The notes beneath the pieces are model-generated. The model was given only the letters and a program-made list of their open reading frames with translations, was not told where the DNA came from and searched no databases. 64,000 nucleotides of DNA from Saccharothrix australiensis. GTDB lineage: Bacteria; Actinomycetota; Actinomycetes; Mycobacteriales; Pseudonocardiaceae. The position numbers and the translations under genes were made by a program. Of this stretch, positions 8,658 to 16,714 are shown one piece after another (position 1 is the stretch's first letter; every line of letters begins with the position of its first letter). The DNA lies in assembly GCF_003634935.1 (NCBI RefSeq), contig NZ_RBXO01000001.1:6907501-6971500 (forward strand). The letters run 5' to 3'.

Positions 8658-8744
8658 TTAGCACCGGGCCGACGGCATCAAGGGCGCTTCGCGTCGCTGC
8701 GCGATGGCCTACGGCCACCCTTGACACCGCCGACCCGGCGCTAA
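8658..8744 (-). ncRNA. Strand-biased 29-bp hairpin, candidate structured RNA
   Basis: The arms 8658-8686 and 8716-8744 pair along 29 bases. On the minus strand all six imperfect positions are G-U wobbles; on the plus strand the same positions are A-C mismatches. The minus-strand loop includes GCCGTAGGC and other small self-complementary stretches. No U-run follows. The bias suggests a folded minus-strand RNA. It lies about 190 nt outside the first CRISPR repeat on the leader side. Relation to the array is unproven. Confidence 0.5.
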
Positions 8745-9292
8745 CTGCGGCAAGGGCCGAGGGACAGGGGGCGAGTAGCCCACCGAAGTTCACCGGACCC
8801 GTTGTCGGCCGGCGGTAGCAGGAGGCAGCAATGCGAGGCACCAGGACCAGGACGCCCGGACAGCTCGCACTCTGGGGACGCTACGGACTGGAAGACCAGG
8901 CCGTCAGCCACGCCAACCGCCGGCACACCCAACCAACACCCCCACCGACCGCCCACGCCGATCACCACCAGATCCCGGTCATCCCTGCGCGACGTACCAG
9001 ACTGTCCCCGGCGTTCCGCCCACCCTGCCACCTGGCACCCGTCTTCCGAGTCGCCGGCCGAGCGACCGACAGCCCCTCAGTCCGCGTGCCGACGCCGAGC
9101 CGAGGACGCACCATGATCGTCTTCCGGGCCGTCTCCGGGCCGTCGGACGTCGGAAACCAGCGAAACGCAACGGAACACGACCAGACATGTCTGCCCAGGT
9201 CAGCGGCGTTCACAGCCGTAAGTCGGCTGATCCCGTTTGGACAGGTGGAAGAACACCAACATCTTCAAGGGCTTCACCCGGTAATCCCTGCA
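8745..9292. other. Gene-free or decayed stretch with a possible 3' gene remnant
   Basis: No frame gives a convincing protein. A short plus-strand tail at 9237-9281 reads LDRWKNTNIFKGFTR and then a stop, directly before a strong hairpin. It looks like the last residues of a lost gene. The rest is Pro/Arg/Thr-rich in translation and lacks start signals. Confidence 0.4.
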
Positions 9293-9339
9293 CGGCGGCG
9301 GGGGTGGTGTCGTTGCGGACGACACCACCCCCGCCGCCG
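9293..9339 (+). terminator. Perfect 21-bp hairpin
   Basis: Arms 9293-9313 and 9319-9339 are exactly complementary with a 5-nt loop TGCGG. It is the longest perfect simple stem outside the repeat family. It sits 11 nt after the stop of the remnant ending at 9281, fitting a former transcription terminator; GTTT follows. Confidence 0.6.
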
Positions 9340-9473
9340 GTTTCCGGCCCTGTTGAGGGGCACACGGCCGAGCGCTTCACGGCCCGGACGACCACCCCGC
9401 GCGTGCGGGGGGCGGCCGGACGCCGCCACCCGACGCTCCGCGCCGGGCACCGCACCCCCTATGGTGCGAAAGC

Positions 9474-9863
9474 ATGGACGGACCCGCGGAGATGCTCGCC
9501 AAGGACGCCGCCTCGACCGCGCTCGGCATGAGGGCGGTCGAGCTGGGCGACGGTTCCGCCACGATCGCCATGACGGTCACCGAGAGCATGATCAACGGCC
9601 ACGGCATCGCCCACGGCGGGTACCTCTTCCTGCTCGCCGACACCGCCTTCGCCTGCGCCTGCAACCGCGCCGGGTCCGTCACGGTGGCCGCGCAGGCGGA
9701 GATCGACTTCCTCGCGCCCGCGCACCTGGGCGACGAGCTGGTGGCCACCGCCGCCGAGCGGGTCCGGTTCGGGCGGAGCGGCATCTACGACATCACCGTC
9801 CGCCGGGGCGACGAGGTCGTGGCCGAGTTCCGGGGCCGCAGCCGGACCCTCCGCGCCCGCTAG
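9474..9863 (+). CDS. paaI: PaaI-type hotdog thioesterase
   Basis: A 129-residue single-domain hotdog acyl-CoA thioesterase. The family motif NGHGIAHGGYLFLLADTAFA (about 41-60) contains the catalytic-site Asn, His-Gly-Gly and Asp. Close relatives hydrolyse hydroxyphenylacetyl-CoA in phenylacetate breakdown, but no other paa gene is here, so a general aryl/acyl-CoA house-cleaning role is equally possible. TATGGT ends 8 nt before the ATG, which suggests a leaderless mRNA. Cytoplasmic. Confidence 0.85.
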   Translation: MDGPAEMLAKDAASTALGMRAVELGDGSATIAMTVTESMINGHGIAHGGYLFLLADTAFACACNRAGSVTVAAQAEIDFLAPAHLGDELVATAAERVRFGRSGIYDITVRRGDEVVAEFRGRSRTLRAR

Positions 9864-9982
9864 GCCGACCGGCACGGGCCAGCGCCGGTTACCCGCGGGT
9901 CCGCCGATCGCGTCCGAGGCCGTCACCGCCGCCCCGATCACCGGGCGATCCCATGGTTGCGCGGGCTGGGACGATGTGCCTC

Positions 9983-10483
9983 ATGCCTGTCGAGCGGACG
10001 CTGCGGAAGGCCGCCGAAGAGCTCGAACGTGGCGATCTGGCGAGCGTGCTGCGCGCGCGGCAGCGGCTCGTCGGCCTCGTCACCAGCTTCCCGGACCGGC
10101 TGGACCTGCGGGAACGGCTCGCCGACGTCTACCGGGTGCTGGGCGACGCGCCGCAGGCGGGCCGCTGGGGTTACCTGTCCGAGCACCGCGACCCGGCGGA
10201 GACGGCGGCCTTCGAACGCGCCTACCGCACCCCGGAGGCCCGGCTCGCGGCGCTGCACTGGGCGGGCGGCGACGCCGCCACCGAGACCGCGCGCATCCGG
10301 CTGGCCGCGTTGCGGGCCGAGGTGTCCGAGCAGCTGCGCGACCAGCTCGCCGCGACCGACGACCGGGACTCCTCGTGGCACGCGAACATCCTCGTCCTGC
10401 TCGGCCTGGTGCTGGTCCTGCTGTGCTTCGTGGTCGGCGTGGTGACCCTGGCCGGGAAGGTGTACGGCTGGCTGACGGGCTGA
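9983..10483 (+). CDS. DUF6584-like protein with C-terminal membrane anchor
   Basis: A 166-residue protein of a family I recall as DUF6584. About 1-125 is alpha-helical and repeat-like (LRKAAEELERGDLASVLRAR, then LRERLADVYRVLGD), resembling short TPR-type helices. One membrane segment, ILVLLGLVLVLLCFVVGVV, sits near 136-155. The function is unknown. A GACGAT box ends 7 nt before ATG 9983; an in-frame ATG at 9974 is the alternative start. It is followed after 3 nt by the dehydratase gene, so the two are probably co-transcribed. Confidence 0.72.
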   Translation: MPVERTLRKAAEELERGDLASVLRARQRLVGLVTSFPDRLDLRERLADVYRVLGDAPQAGRWGYLSEHRDPAETAAFERAYRTPEARLAALHWAGGDAATETARIRLAALRAEVSEQLRDQLAATDDRDSSWHANILVLLGLVLVLLCFVVGVVTLAGKVYGWLTG

Positions 10484-10486
10484 CGC

Positions 10487-11368
10487 ATGCTGGACGGCAT
10501 GACTCCTGACGTCCTCGCCGCCGCCGATCGCATCCGCCCGCACGTCCGCCGCACGCCGCTGTGGCGGGTGGAGGTCGACGGCCGCCCGCTGGCGCTCAAG
10601 CTCGAACACCTCCAGCTGACCGGCTCGTTCAAGCTCCGGGGCGCGGTGAACACGCTGCTCGCCGCGGACGTGCCCGACCGGGTGGTCACGGCGTCCGGCG
10701 GCAACCACGGCCTGGGCGTGGCCGCCGCCGCGCGGCTGCTCGGCGCGCAGGCCACCGTGTACGTCCCGGAGAGCGTCCCCGAGGGCAAGGCGCGGCGCAT
10801 CGAGGCCGCGGGCGCGAAGCTGATCCGCACCGGCTCGACGTACGCGGAGGCCGTGCTGGCGGCCCGTGCAGCACCCGGCTTCTACGTGGAGGCGTACAAC
10901 GACCCGTTCGTGGTGGCCGGGCAGGGCACGGTGGCGGCGGAGGTCGTCGCTGACGCGCCGGACGTGGACGTGATCGCGGTGGCCGTCGGCGGTGGCGGGC
11001 TCGCGGCGGGCACGGCGCTCGCCGGGCGGCACGTCGCGGCGGTGGAGCCCGAGCGCTGCCGCTGCCTGCACGACGCGCTGGCCGCGGGTGAGCCGGTCGA
11101 CTCGGCCGTGGACTCCGTCGCGGCGTCCGCGTTGGGCGCGACGCGGGTGGGCGCGGTGCCGTTCGAGCTGCTGCGGGCGGCGTCGGTGTCGTCGGTGCTG
11201 GTCGGCGACGACGAGCTGCTGGCGGCGCGGGACCGGCTGTGGGAGGAGTTCCGGCTGGCCGTGGAACCGGCGGCGGCCGTGCCGTTCGCGGCGTGGCTGC
11301 ACGACCGCGTGCCGGGCGAGTCGGTGTGCGTCGTGCTGTGCGGCGCGAACACGGACTGGACGCCGTAG
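10487..11368 (+). CDS. PLP-dependent serine/threonine dehydratase
   Basis: A 293-residue fold-type II PLP enzyme that deaminates serine or threonine to a 2-oxo acid. The PLP lysine lies in GSFKLRGAVN (about 45), the substrate loop in ASGGNHG, and the phosphate-binding tetraglycine in VGGGGLAAG. There is no C-terminal ACT domain, so it resembles the short catabolic/racemase-like forms (TdcB-like) more than biosynthetic IlvA. Two starts are possible, ATG 10487 and ATG 10499. It follows the DUF6584-like gene by 3 nt. Confidence 0.88.
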   Translation: MLDGMTPDVLAAADRIRPHVRRTPLWRVEVDGRPLALKLEHLQLTGSFKLRGAVNTLLAADVPDRVVTASGGNHGLGVAAAARLLGAQATVYVPESVPEGKARRIEAAGAKLIRTGSTYAEAVLAARAAPGFYVEAYNDPFVVAGQGTVAAEVVADAPDVDVIAVAVGGGGLAAGTALAGRHVAAVEPERCRCLHDALAAGEPVDSAVDSVAASALGATRVGAVPFELLRAASVSSVLVGDDELLAARDRLWEEFRLAVEPAAAVPFAAWLHDRVPGESVCVVLCGANTDWTP

Positions 11369-11379
11369 CCGCAAGCCGC

Positions 11380-11418
11380 GAGCCACGAGCCACGAGCCAC
11401 GAGCCACGAGCCACGAGC
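11380..11418. repeat. 7-bp tandem repeat
   Basis: GAGCCAC is repeated about 5.6 times without change, in the gap between the dehydratase and a membrane protein. A direct repeat CGCAAGCCGC flanks it on both sides. This is probably a slippage-prone microsatellite. Confidence 0.85.
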
Positions 11419-11525
11419 GTCGCAAGCCGCAGGAGCAGGGAGCCGCCGTACGCGTCCGGACGTATCCCCCGATACCGCTCGGGGCACGACGACGCCGGGC
11501 CGCGCGACGAGCACCATCGGGTCGC

Positions 11526-12191
11526 ATGACTTCGCGTGTCGCGTACCGGGTGGCGGCGGTGCTGTTCCTCTCCGGGCTGTTCCACCTCGTGGTGTTCCTC
11601 GTGGCCGGCGGCCCCTGGGAGGGACCGGTGTCGTGGCGCAAACCGGTGACGTTCGGCCTGTCGTTCGGGCTCACGCTGGCCACCTACGCGTGGGTCGGCG
11701 GGTTCCTGCGGTTGCGGGCGTTCTGGGTCGGGCTGTTCACCGCCGCGTCCGTGCTGGAGGTGGCGCTGATCAGCCTCCAGGCGTGGCGCGGGGTGCCCTC
11801 GCACTTCAACGAGGCCACGACGTTCGACACGCTGGTCACCCGCGCGCTGACCGGCGGCGGGGTGACGATCGTGGTGGCGGTGGTGGCGTTGGCGGTGGCC
11901 GCCCTCCGCGCCGCGCACCTCACCCGCAGCACGCGGCTGGCGGCGCTGGTCGGGACGCTGAGCCTGGTGGTCGCGCTCGCGTTCGGCGGGCTGATGGTCG
12001 CCGAGCGCGGCGGGTCGTGGAAGCTGTCGCACGGCGTGGCCATGCACGGGGTGCTGCTGCTGCCGCTGCTGGCGTGGGTGCTCGGCTTCACGACGTGGGA
12101 CGAGCGGCGGCGCACCAGGGCGGTGGGCGCGGCGTCGGCCGGGTACGCGGTGCTGCTCGGCGGCGCGGTGGCGGTCAACGCGCTCGGGTGA
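11526..12191 (+). CDS. Conserved membrane protein, unknown function
   Basis: A 221-residue integral membrane protein with about six hydrophobic segments (for example VAAVLFLSGLFHLVVFLVAGG, GVTIVVAVVALAVAAL and GVLLLPLLAWVLGFTTW). A WEGPVSWRKPVTFGLSFG stretch between segments 1 and 2 is the most conserved-looking part. I do not recognise an enzymatic motif. Located in the cytoplasmic membrane. It converges on mnmA with a hairpin between. Confidence 0.72.
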   Translation: MTSRVAYRVAAVLFLSGLFHLVVFLVAGGPWEGPVSWRKPVTFGLSFGLTLATYAWVGGFLRLRAFWVGLFTAASVLEVALISLQAWRGVPSHFNEATTFDTLVTRALTGGGVTIVVAVVALAVAALRAAHLTRSTRLAALVGTLSLVVALAFGGLMVAERGGSWKLSHGVAMHGVLLLPLLAWVLGFTTWDERRRTRAVGAASAGYAVLLGGAVAVNALG

Positions 12192-12251
12192 CCGCGCGGG
12201 CGGCCATGCTGAGGGTGACCGCACGCGGGTGGCCGCACGCGGGACCGCGCT

Positions 12252-12281
12252 CGGGTGGATCGCTCGCGGGCGAGCCACCCG
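12252..12281. terminator. Weak hairpin between convergent genes
   Basis: CGGGTGG (12252-12258) pairs with CCACCCG (12275-12281), with a smaller inner GCTCG/CGAG stem. It lies just downstream of mnmA and of the membrane-protein gene. Confidence 0.4.
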
Positions 12282-12287
12282 GACCGG

Positions 12288-13370
12288 TCAGCGCGTGGTG
12301 CCGATCGTCGCGCTGGCCAGCACGAGGTCGCCCGCCGGGTCCGGCCGGTACACCGCCACCGCCTGGCCGGGCGCCACGCCGCTGAGCGGTTCGCGCAGGT
12401 GCACCAGCAGCTCCCCGTCCACCAGCTCGGCCACAGCCGGCGCGAGGCCGCCGTGCGCCCGGACCTGCGCCACGCACTCCACCGGGCCGTCGAAGTCGAC
12501 CCGCGTCACCGGCCGGTGCGCCACGATCTCGGTCACGGCCAGCTTCTCCGCCGACCCGACCCGCACCGTGCCGCTCACCGGCTCCAGCGACAGCACGTAG
12601 CGCGGGCGGCCGTCCGGCGCGGGCGCGTCGATGCCCAGGCCCTTGCGCTGCCCCACGGTGAACTCGTGCACGCCGACGTGCCTGCCCAGCACCGCGCCGG
12701 TCTCGTCGTCCACCAGCAGTCCGGGCTGCTCGCCCAGCCGCCGGGTGAGGAACCCGCGGGTGTCGCCGTCCGGGATGAAGCAGATGTCGTGGCTGTCCGG
12801 CTTCTCCGCCACCTGGAGGCCGCGCTCGGCCGCCTCCGCCCGGACCGCGGCCTTGGTCGAGTCGCCCAGCGGGAACATGGCGTGCGCCAGCTGCTCGCGC
12901 GTCAACGAGGCCAGCACGTAGGACTGGTCCTTGCCGTCGTCGGCGCTGCGCCGCAGCTCCACCCGCCCGCCCGCGGTGGACAGCCGGGCGTAGTGCCCGG
13001 TGCACACCGCGTCGAACCCGAGCGCGATCGCCTTGTCCAGCAACGCCTCGAACTTGATCCGCTCGTTGCACCGCAGGCACGGGTTGGGCGTGCGACCGGC
13101 CGCGTACTCCGCGACGAAGTCCTCCACCACGTCCTCGGTGAACCGCTCCGCGAAGTCCCACACGTAGAACGGGATGCCCAGCACGTCGGCGGCCCGGCGC
13201 GCGTCCCGCGCGTCCTCCACCGTGCAGCAGCCCCGCGCGCCGGTGCGCAGCGTGCCGGGTTTGGCCGACAGCGCCAGGTGCACACCCGTCACGTCGTGCC
13301 CGGCCGCCACCGCCCGCGCCGCGGCCACGGCGGAGTCCACGCCGCCGCTCATCGCCGCCAGCACCCGCAT
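12288..13370 (-). CDS. mnmA: tRNA-specific 2-thiouridylase MnmA
   Basis: A 360-residue ATP-dependent enzyme that puts sulfur on U34 of tRNA-Lys, -Glu and -Gln, using persulfide from a cysteine desulfurase. The PP-loop [12 protein letters not shown] is at about 6-17. The first catalytic cysteine is in [12 protein letters not shown] and the second in [12 protein letters not shown]. The C-terminal beta-barrel includes [12 protein letters not shown] 13370 starts 5 nt after the iscS stop, matching the sulfur-relay partnership. Homologue, from memory, of Rv3024c. Confidence 0.95.
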   Translation of the reverse strand: MRVLAAMSGGVDSAVAAARAVAAGHDVTGVHLALSAKPGTLRTGARGCCTVEDARDARRAADVLGIPFYVWDFAERFTEDVVEDFVAEYAAGRTPNPCLRCNERIKFEALLDKAIALGFDAVCTGHYARLSTAGGRVELRRSADDGKDQSYVLASLTREQLAHAMFPLGDSTKAAVRAEAAERGLQVAEKPDSHDICFIPDGDTRGFLTRRLGEQPGLLVDDETGAVLGRHVGVHEFTVGQRKGLGIDAPAPDGRPRYVLSLEPVSGTVRVGSAEKLAVTEIVAHRPVTRVDFDGPVECVAQVRAHGGLAPAVAELVDGELLVHLREPLSGVAPGQAVAVYRPDPAGDLVLASATIGTTR

Positions 13371-13375
13371 CCCGC

Positions 13376-14572
13376 TCACACCCCCGCTGTAGTCCGGTCG
13401 GCGGCCCCGGCGAGCCGCCGCATCCCCGCGATGCCCGCCGCGCGGGCCCGCGCCACCACCGGCCCGATCACCTCGGCCAGCTCGCGCACCTCGGCCGCGG
13501 TCGACGTGTGCCCCAGCGAGAACCGCAGCGAGCCGCGCGCCAGCACCGGGTCGACGCCCATCGCCAGCAGCACGTGGCTCGGCTCCGCGACACCCGCCGT
13601 GCACGCCGATCCGGTCGAGCACTCGACGCCCTTGGCGTCCAGCAGCATCAGCAGGCTGTCGCCCTCGCAGCCGGGGAACGCCAGGTGCGCGTTGCCCGGC
13701 AGCCGGTGCTCAGGGTCGCCGCTGAGCACCACGTCCGGCACCGCGCGCCGCACCGCGGCCACCAGCTCGTCCCGCAGGGCGGCGACCTCGCCGACCCGCG
13801 CGAGCTGCTCGGTCACCGCGTGCCGCACGGCCGCGGCCAGCGCGACGATCGCCGGCACGTCCAGCGTGCCCGACCGCACGTCCCGCTCCTGGCCGCCGCC
13901 GTGCAGCAGCGGCGTCGTCGCCACGTCCCGCCCGAGCAGGAGCACGCCCACGCCGTACGGGCCGCCGAGTTTGTGCCCGGTCAGCGTCAGCGCGCTCGCG
14001 CCGGACCCCGCGAAGTCCACCGGCACCGCGCCGACCGCCTGCACGGCGTCGGTGTGGAACGGGACGCCCCGCTCGGCGGCCACGGCGGCCAGCTCGCGCA
14101 CCGGGTTGATCGTGCCGACCTCGTTGTTCGCCCACATGGTCGTGACCACGGCGACGTCGTCGTCCAGCGCGTCGCGCAGCGCCTCGGGCACGATGCGCCC
14201 CAGGCGGTCCGGCTCCAGCCAGGTGACCTCCGCGTCCTCGTGCTCGACCAGCCACTCCACGGTGTCCAGCACGGCGTGGTGCTCGACGCTCGACGCCACG
14301 ACCCGCCGCCGCCCGTCGGCGCGCCGGGCCCAGTAGACGCCCTTGACGGCGAGGTTGTCGCTCTCCGTGCCGCCGCTGGTGAAGATGACTTCGGAGGGCC
14401 GCGCGCCGAGGGCGTCCGCGATGTCCTCGCGCGCCTCCTCGACCGCCCGCCGCGCACGCCGGCCCGACGTGTGCAGCGACGAGGCGTTGCCCGTGCTGGA
14501 CAACGCCTTGGTCATCGCCTCGATCGCCTCGGGGAGCATGGGGGTCGTGGCGGCATGGTCGAAGTAGGCCAT
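13376..14572 (-). CDS. iscS: Cysteine desulfurase (IscS/NifS family)
   Basis: A 398-residue PLP enzyme that removes sulfur from cysteine as a persulfide for MnmA and other acceptors. It begins [11 protein letters not shown], the family hallmark. The PLP lysine lies in [12 protein letters not shown] and the catalytic cysteine in [11 protein letters not shown]. The ATG overlaps the TGA of the exporter gene by one base (TGATG), and the stop lies 5 nt before mnmA, so this is one transcription unit. Homologue, from memory, of Rv3025c. Confidence 0.95.
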   Translation of the reverse strand: MAYFDHAATTPMLPEAIEAMTKALSSTGNASSLHTSGRRARRAVEEAREDIADALGARPSEVIFTSGGTESDNLAVKGVYWARRADGRRRVVASSVEHHAVLDTVEWLVEHEDAEVTWLEPDRLGRIVPEALRDALDDDVAVVTTMWANNEVGTINPVRELAAVAAERGVPFHTDAVQAVGAVPVDFAGSGASALTLTGHKLGGPYGVGVLLLGRDVATTPLLHGGGQERDVRSGTLDVPAIVALAAAVRHAVTEQLARVGEVAALRDELVAAVRRAVPDVVLSGDPEHRLPGNAHLAFPGCEGDSLLMLLDAKGVECSTGSACTAGVAEPSHVLLAMGVDPVLARGSLRFSLGHTSTAAEVRELAEVIGPVVARARAAGIAGMRRLAGAADRTTAGV

Positions 14573-15957
14573 CAGTCTCCCAGGGTAGCCCTGCCCAGCC
14601 GTCGCGTGAGCACGGCACCGAGCACGGCCACGCCCACCATCAGCAGGTCGAACGGCACGATCGCGGCCGTCGGCGCCTGCGCCGAGGCGAACGTGGCGAC
14701 CAGCACACCGCCCAGGCCCACCAGCAGCGCCGACCCGAGCATGTCGCTGATCTGCAGCGCCGACGAGTTGAAACCCCGGTCCACGTCGCTGGACGCCCCC
14801 AGGGTGAGCACGCTCAGGCTCGACATGGCGAGCCCCATGCCCGCGCCCGCCACCGCCCACAGCACCGGCGTGAGCCACGCCGGACCCCACGGCGGTGCGA
14901 TGAGCGTCACCCCGGCGATGCCCACGGCGTTGAGCACGAACCCCCAGCGGACGAGCTTCTCGCGCGGGATGTCCGACTTGCGCGACTGCCACCACGCGCC
15001 CGTCGACCAACCGAGGGCCGACAGCGTCAACGGGATGCCGGAGGCGATGGCCGAGTACCCGTGCACGGAGGTGAGCGTGAGCGGGATGAACGCCTCGGCC
15101 GCGAAGAACGACCCGGCGAGCAGGCCGCGCGCCAGGATCGTCACCGGCAGCCCCCGACGCGCCAGCAGCGTGCCCTTGGGCAGCAACACGCGCAACGCCG
15201 GCACCAGCACGACCAGCGCGGCCAGGCCGATCAGCAGGTTCACGCCGGTGGGGTGCTGCGCGGCCCAGCTCAGCCCCACGACACCCCCGCCGGCCGCCAA
15301 CGCGGCCAACGGCAGACCGCGTCGCTGGTTCGGGTCGGGCCGGTGCTCGGGCAGCTTCCGCAGGACCGGGACGAGCAGCAGCACCCCGAGCAGCACCAGC
15401 GGCGCGAGCCCGAGGAACACCCAGCGCCACGACAGCGCCTCGGTCAGCCACCCCGACACGGCGGGCCCGACCAGCGACGGCACCACCCAGGCGCTGGCCA
15501 CCAGGCCGAACACGGCCGGCCGGTCCTCTTCCTCGTACACCAGGCCGATCAGGACGTAGAGCGCGACCACCTGCGCGCCGCCGCCCAGTCCCTGGAGCAC
15601 CCGGCCCAGCAGCAACTGCGCCATGTCCTGCGCCGCGCCCGCGACCAACAGCCCGACCAGGAACAAGGCGGGCCCGGCCAACAGGCTCGGCCGGGGCCCG
15701 CGCAGGTCGCTGAACCGACCGGAGAGCACCGTGGCGATCACGCTGGCGGCGAGGAAGGCGAGGAACGGCCAGGCGTACAGGTCGTTGCCGTCCAACTCGG
15801 CGACCATGCGGGGCATCGCCGTACTGACACCCATGTTCTCGAAGGCGAGCAAGGTGACGAGCAGGATGATCCCGGCCGTGGGCCCCCTCCGCTCGGGGGT
15901 CCACAACCTGCTCTTGGCTGACTGCCCGGTCTCTCGTCCCGCATCGGTCGTGGTCAC
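14572..15957 (-). CDS. MFS drug-exporter-like transporter
   Basis: A 461-residue major facilitator with about 12-14 transmembrane segments and motif A-like [15 protein letters not shown] after segment 2, in the DHA2 (EmrB/QacA-like) style. The substrate is unknown. GTG 15957 is preferred: a -35 TTGACC (15994-15989) and -10 AAACAT (15969-15964) with the long 19-bp spacer of MerR-family promoters place the transcript start at this codon, so the mRNA would be leaderless. TTG 15972 lies inside the operator and is unlikely. It heads the operon with iscS and mnmA, which is an odd partnership for an exporter. Confidence 0.85.
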   Translation of the reverse strand: MTTTDAGRETGQSAKSRLWTPERRGPTAGIILLVTLLAFENMGVSTAMPRMVAELDGNDLYAWPFLAFLAASVIATVLSGRFSDLRGPRPSLLAGPALFLVGLLVAGAAQDMAQLLLGRVLQGLGGGAQVVALYVLIGLVYEEEDRPAVFGLVASAWVVPSLVGPAVSGWLTEALSWRWVFLGLAPLVLLGVLLLVPVLRKLPEHRPDPNQRRGLPLAALAAGGGVVGLSWAAQHPTGVNLLIGLAALVVLVPALRVLLPKGTLLARRGLPVTILARGLLAGSFFAAEAFIPLTLTSVHGYSAIASGIPLTLSALGWSTGAWWQSRKSDIPREKLVRWGFVLNAVGIAGVTLIAPPWGPAWLTPVLWAVAGAGMGLAMSSLSVLTLGASSDVDRGFNSSALQISDMLGSALLVGLGGVLVATFASAQAPTAAIVPFDLLMVGVAVLGAVLTRRLGRATLGD

Positions 15958-15971
15958 GGCTTCATGTTTCA

Positions 15972-15991
15972 ACCTCGACCCAGGTGGAGGT
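15972..15991 (-). promoter_or_regulatory. SoxR/MerR-type operator in a long-spacer promoter
   Basis: ACCTCGACCCAGGTGGAGGT is a near-perfect 20-bp palindrome lying between a TTGACC -35 and an AAACAT -10, a 19-bp spacing. This is the layout by which MerR-family activators, including SoxR, untwist promoters. The sequence resembles the SoxR box (CCTCAAG..CTTGAGG). No merR/soxR gene is adjacent. Confidence 0.6.
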
Positions 15992-16070
15992 CAAGGTGAT
16001 ATGACGCAGACCGGCACACCCCACCCGTCCGCCCGACCCCGGCCGCCCACCCGCTGGGCACACCACGGCC

Positions 16071-16205
16071 GGCTGCGTGTCATCCCCGTACGGCCTGCCC
16101 GCAGGGCGACCACATTTTTCACAGGGGCGCAAGCACGCTTTTCGCTTGCGCCCCTGTGAAAAATGTGGTGGTCTTTGACAGGTCGTACGGGGATGACACG
16201 CAGCC
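16071..16205 (+). repeat. Structured repeat, copy 1 (hairpin B only)
   Basis: The outer arms (16071-16097 with 16179-16205) pair over 27 positions with a single G-U on the plus strand. The inner arms (16109-16134 with 16144-16169) are a perfect 26-bp stem with loop ACGCTTTTC. Between them is an asymmetric internal loop, CCCGCAGGGCG on the 5' side and GGTCTTTGA on the 3' side. The same architecture, with changed but still paired bases, appears in the two other copies. The ORFs crossing it are not credible proteins. Confidence 0.85.
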
Positions 16206-16208
16206 AAA

Positions 16209-16264
16209 GCTTTTCAAGCTTCGAAGAAGCTTGAAAAGCCTGCAAAGCTTCGAAGAAGCTTTGC
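16209..16264. repeat. Two tandem perfect hairpins with GAA loops
   Basis: 16209-16222 pairs with 16226-16239 (14 bp) and 16242-16251 with 16255-16264 (10 bp). Both have the loop GAA and the core AAGCTTCGAAGAAGCTT. This is an unusually AT-rich island directly behind structured repeat copy 1. Confidence 0.85.
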
Positions 16265-16277
16265 CCTCATCCTCGGT

Positions 16278-16548
16278 GGCCTGCCCAGCGGCGAGCGCCC
16301 TTCTTTAAGCTTTGACCCGCTAAAACCGAAGAACTTCCGCACGGAAGGCGCCCGCACAAGCTTTAAAGAAGCGCTCGCCGCTGGGCAGACCTCCGGGGAG
16401 GAAAAACAAAAGCCAAGGCGTCGTGTTCTCCCCGCATGACCTGTCAAAGACCACCACAGTCGGTCAGGGGGCGCAAGCGGTGAAGCGTGCTTGCGCCCCC
16501 TGACCGACTGTGGTCGCCCTCCGGGCAGGCCATACGGGGAGAACACGA
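16278..16548 (-). repeat. Structured repeat, copy 2 (hairpins B and A)
   Basis: In minus-strand order it holds hairpin B (16548-16421: 23-bp outer stem with two G-U pairs, perfect 26-bp inner stem 16453-16478/16489-16514, loop ACGCTTCACC), then a 29-nt U-rich linker (GGCTTTTGTTTTTCCTCC), then hairpin A (arms 16391-16371 and 16298-16278, 21 bp with one G-U). It is the inverted counterpart of 63729-63997, and similarity continues a further 12 or more bases on the hairpin B side (AGACTTCTGGTC). Confidence 0.88.
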
Positions 16549-16669
16549 GACCAGAAGTCTGTGCTGCGCGGTGCAGTGGGTCCGGGTCGGTGCTGCGCGT
16601 GCAGGGGTCGGAGCCTGTGCGGGGTGATCAGGGTCTAGGTCTGGGTCCGGGCCGGGGAGGCGTTGGGCA

Positions 16670-16704
16670 CGGCGGGGGCGCGTAGGCGACCGCGGCCCCC
16701 GCCG
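16670..16704 (-). terminator. Hairpin downstream of the acyltransferase pair
   Basis: CGGCGGGGGC (16670-16679) pairs perfectly with GCCCCCGCCG (16695-16704). It lies 10 nt past the stop of the PlsC-type gene on the minus strand. Confidence 0.55.
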
Positions 16705-16714
16705 AAGTCTCGGG

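Noticed and set aside
7534-8744. Several frames with PRARGR/PRVRGED repeats
   Set aside because: They are translations of the CRISPR repeats and spacers.
9385-9414. A sequence resembling a stray CRISPR repeat (GGACGACCACCCCGCGCG and on)
   Set aside because: It needs a gap and several changes to align, lacks the GAAGAC end and has no neighbours at 61 nt.
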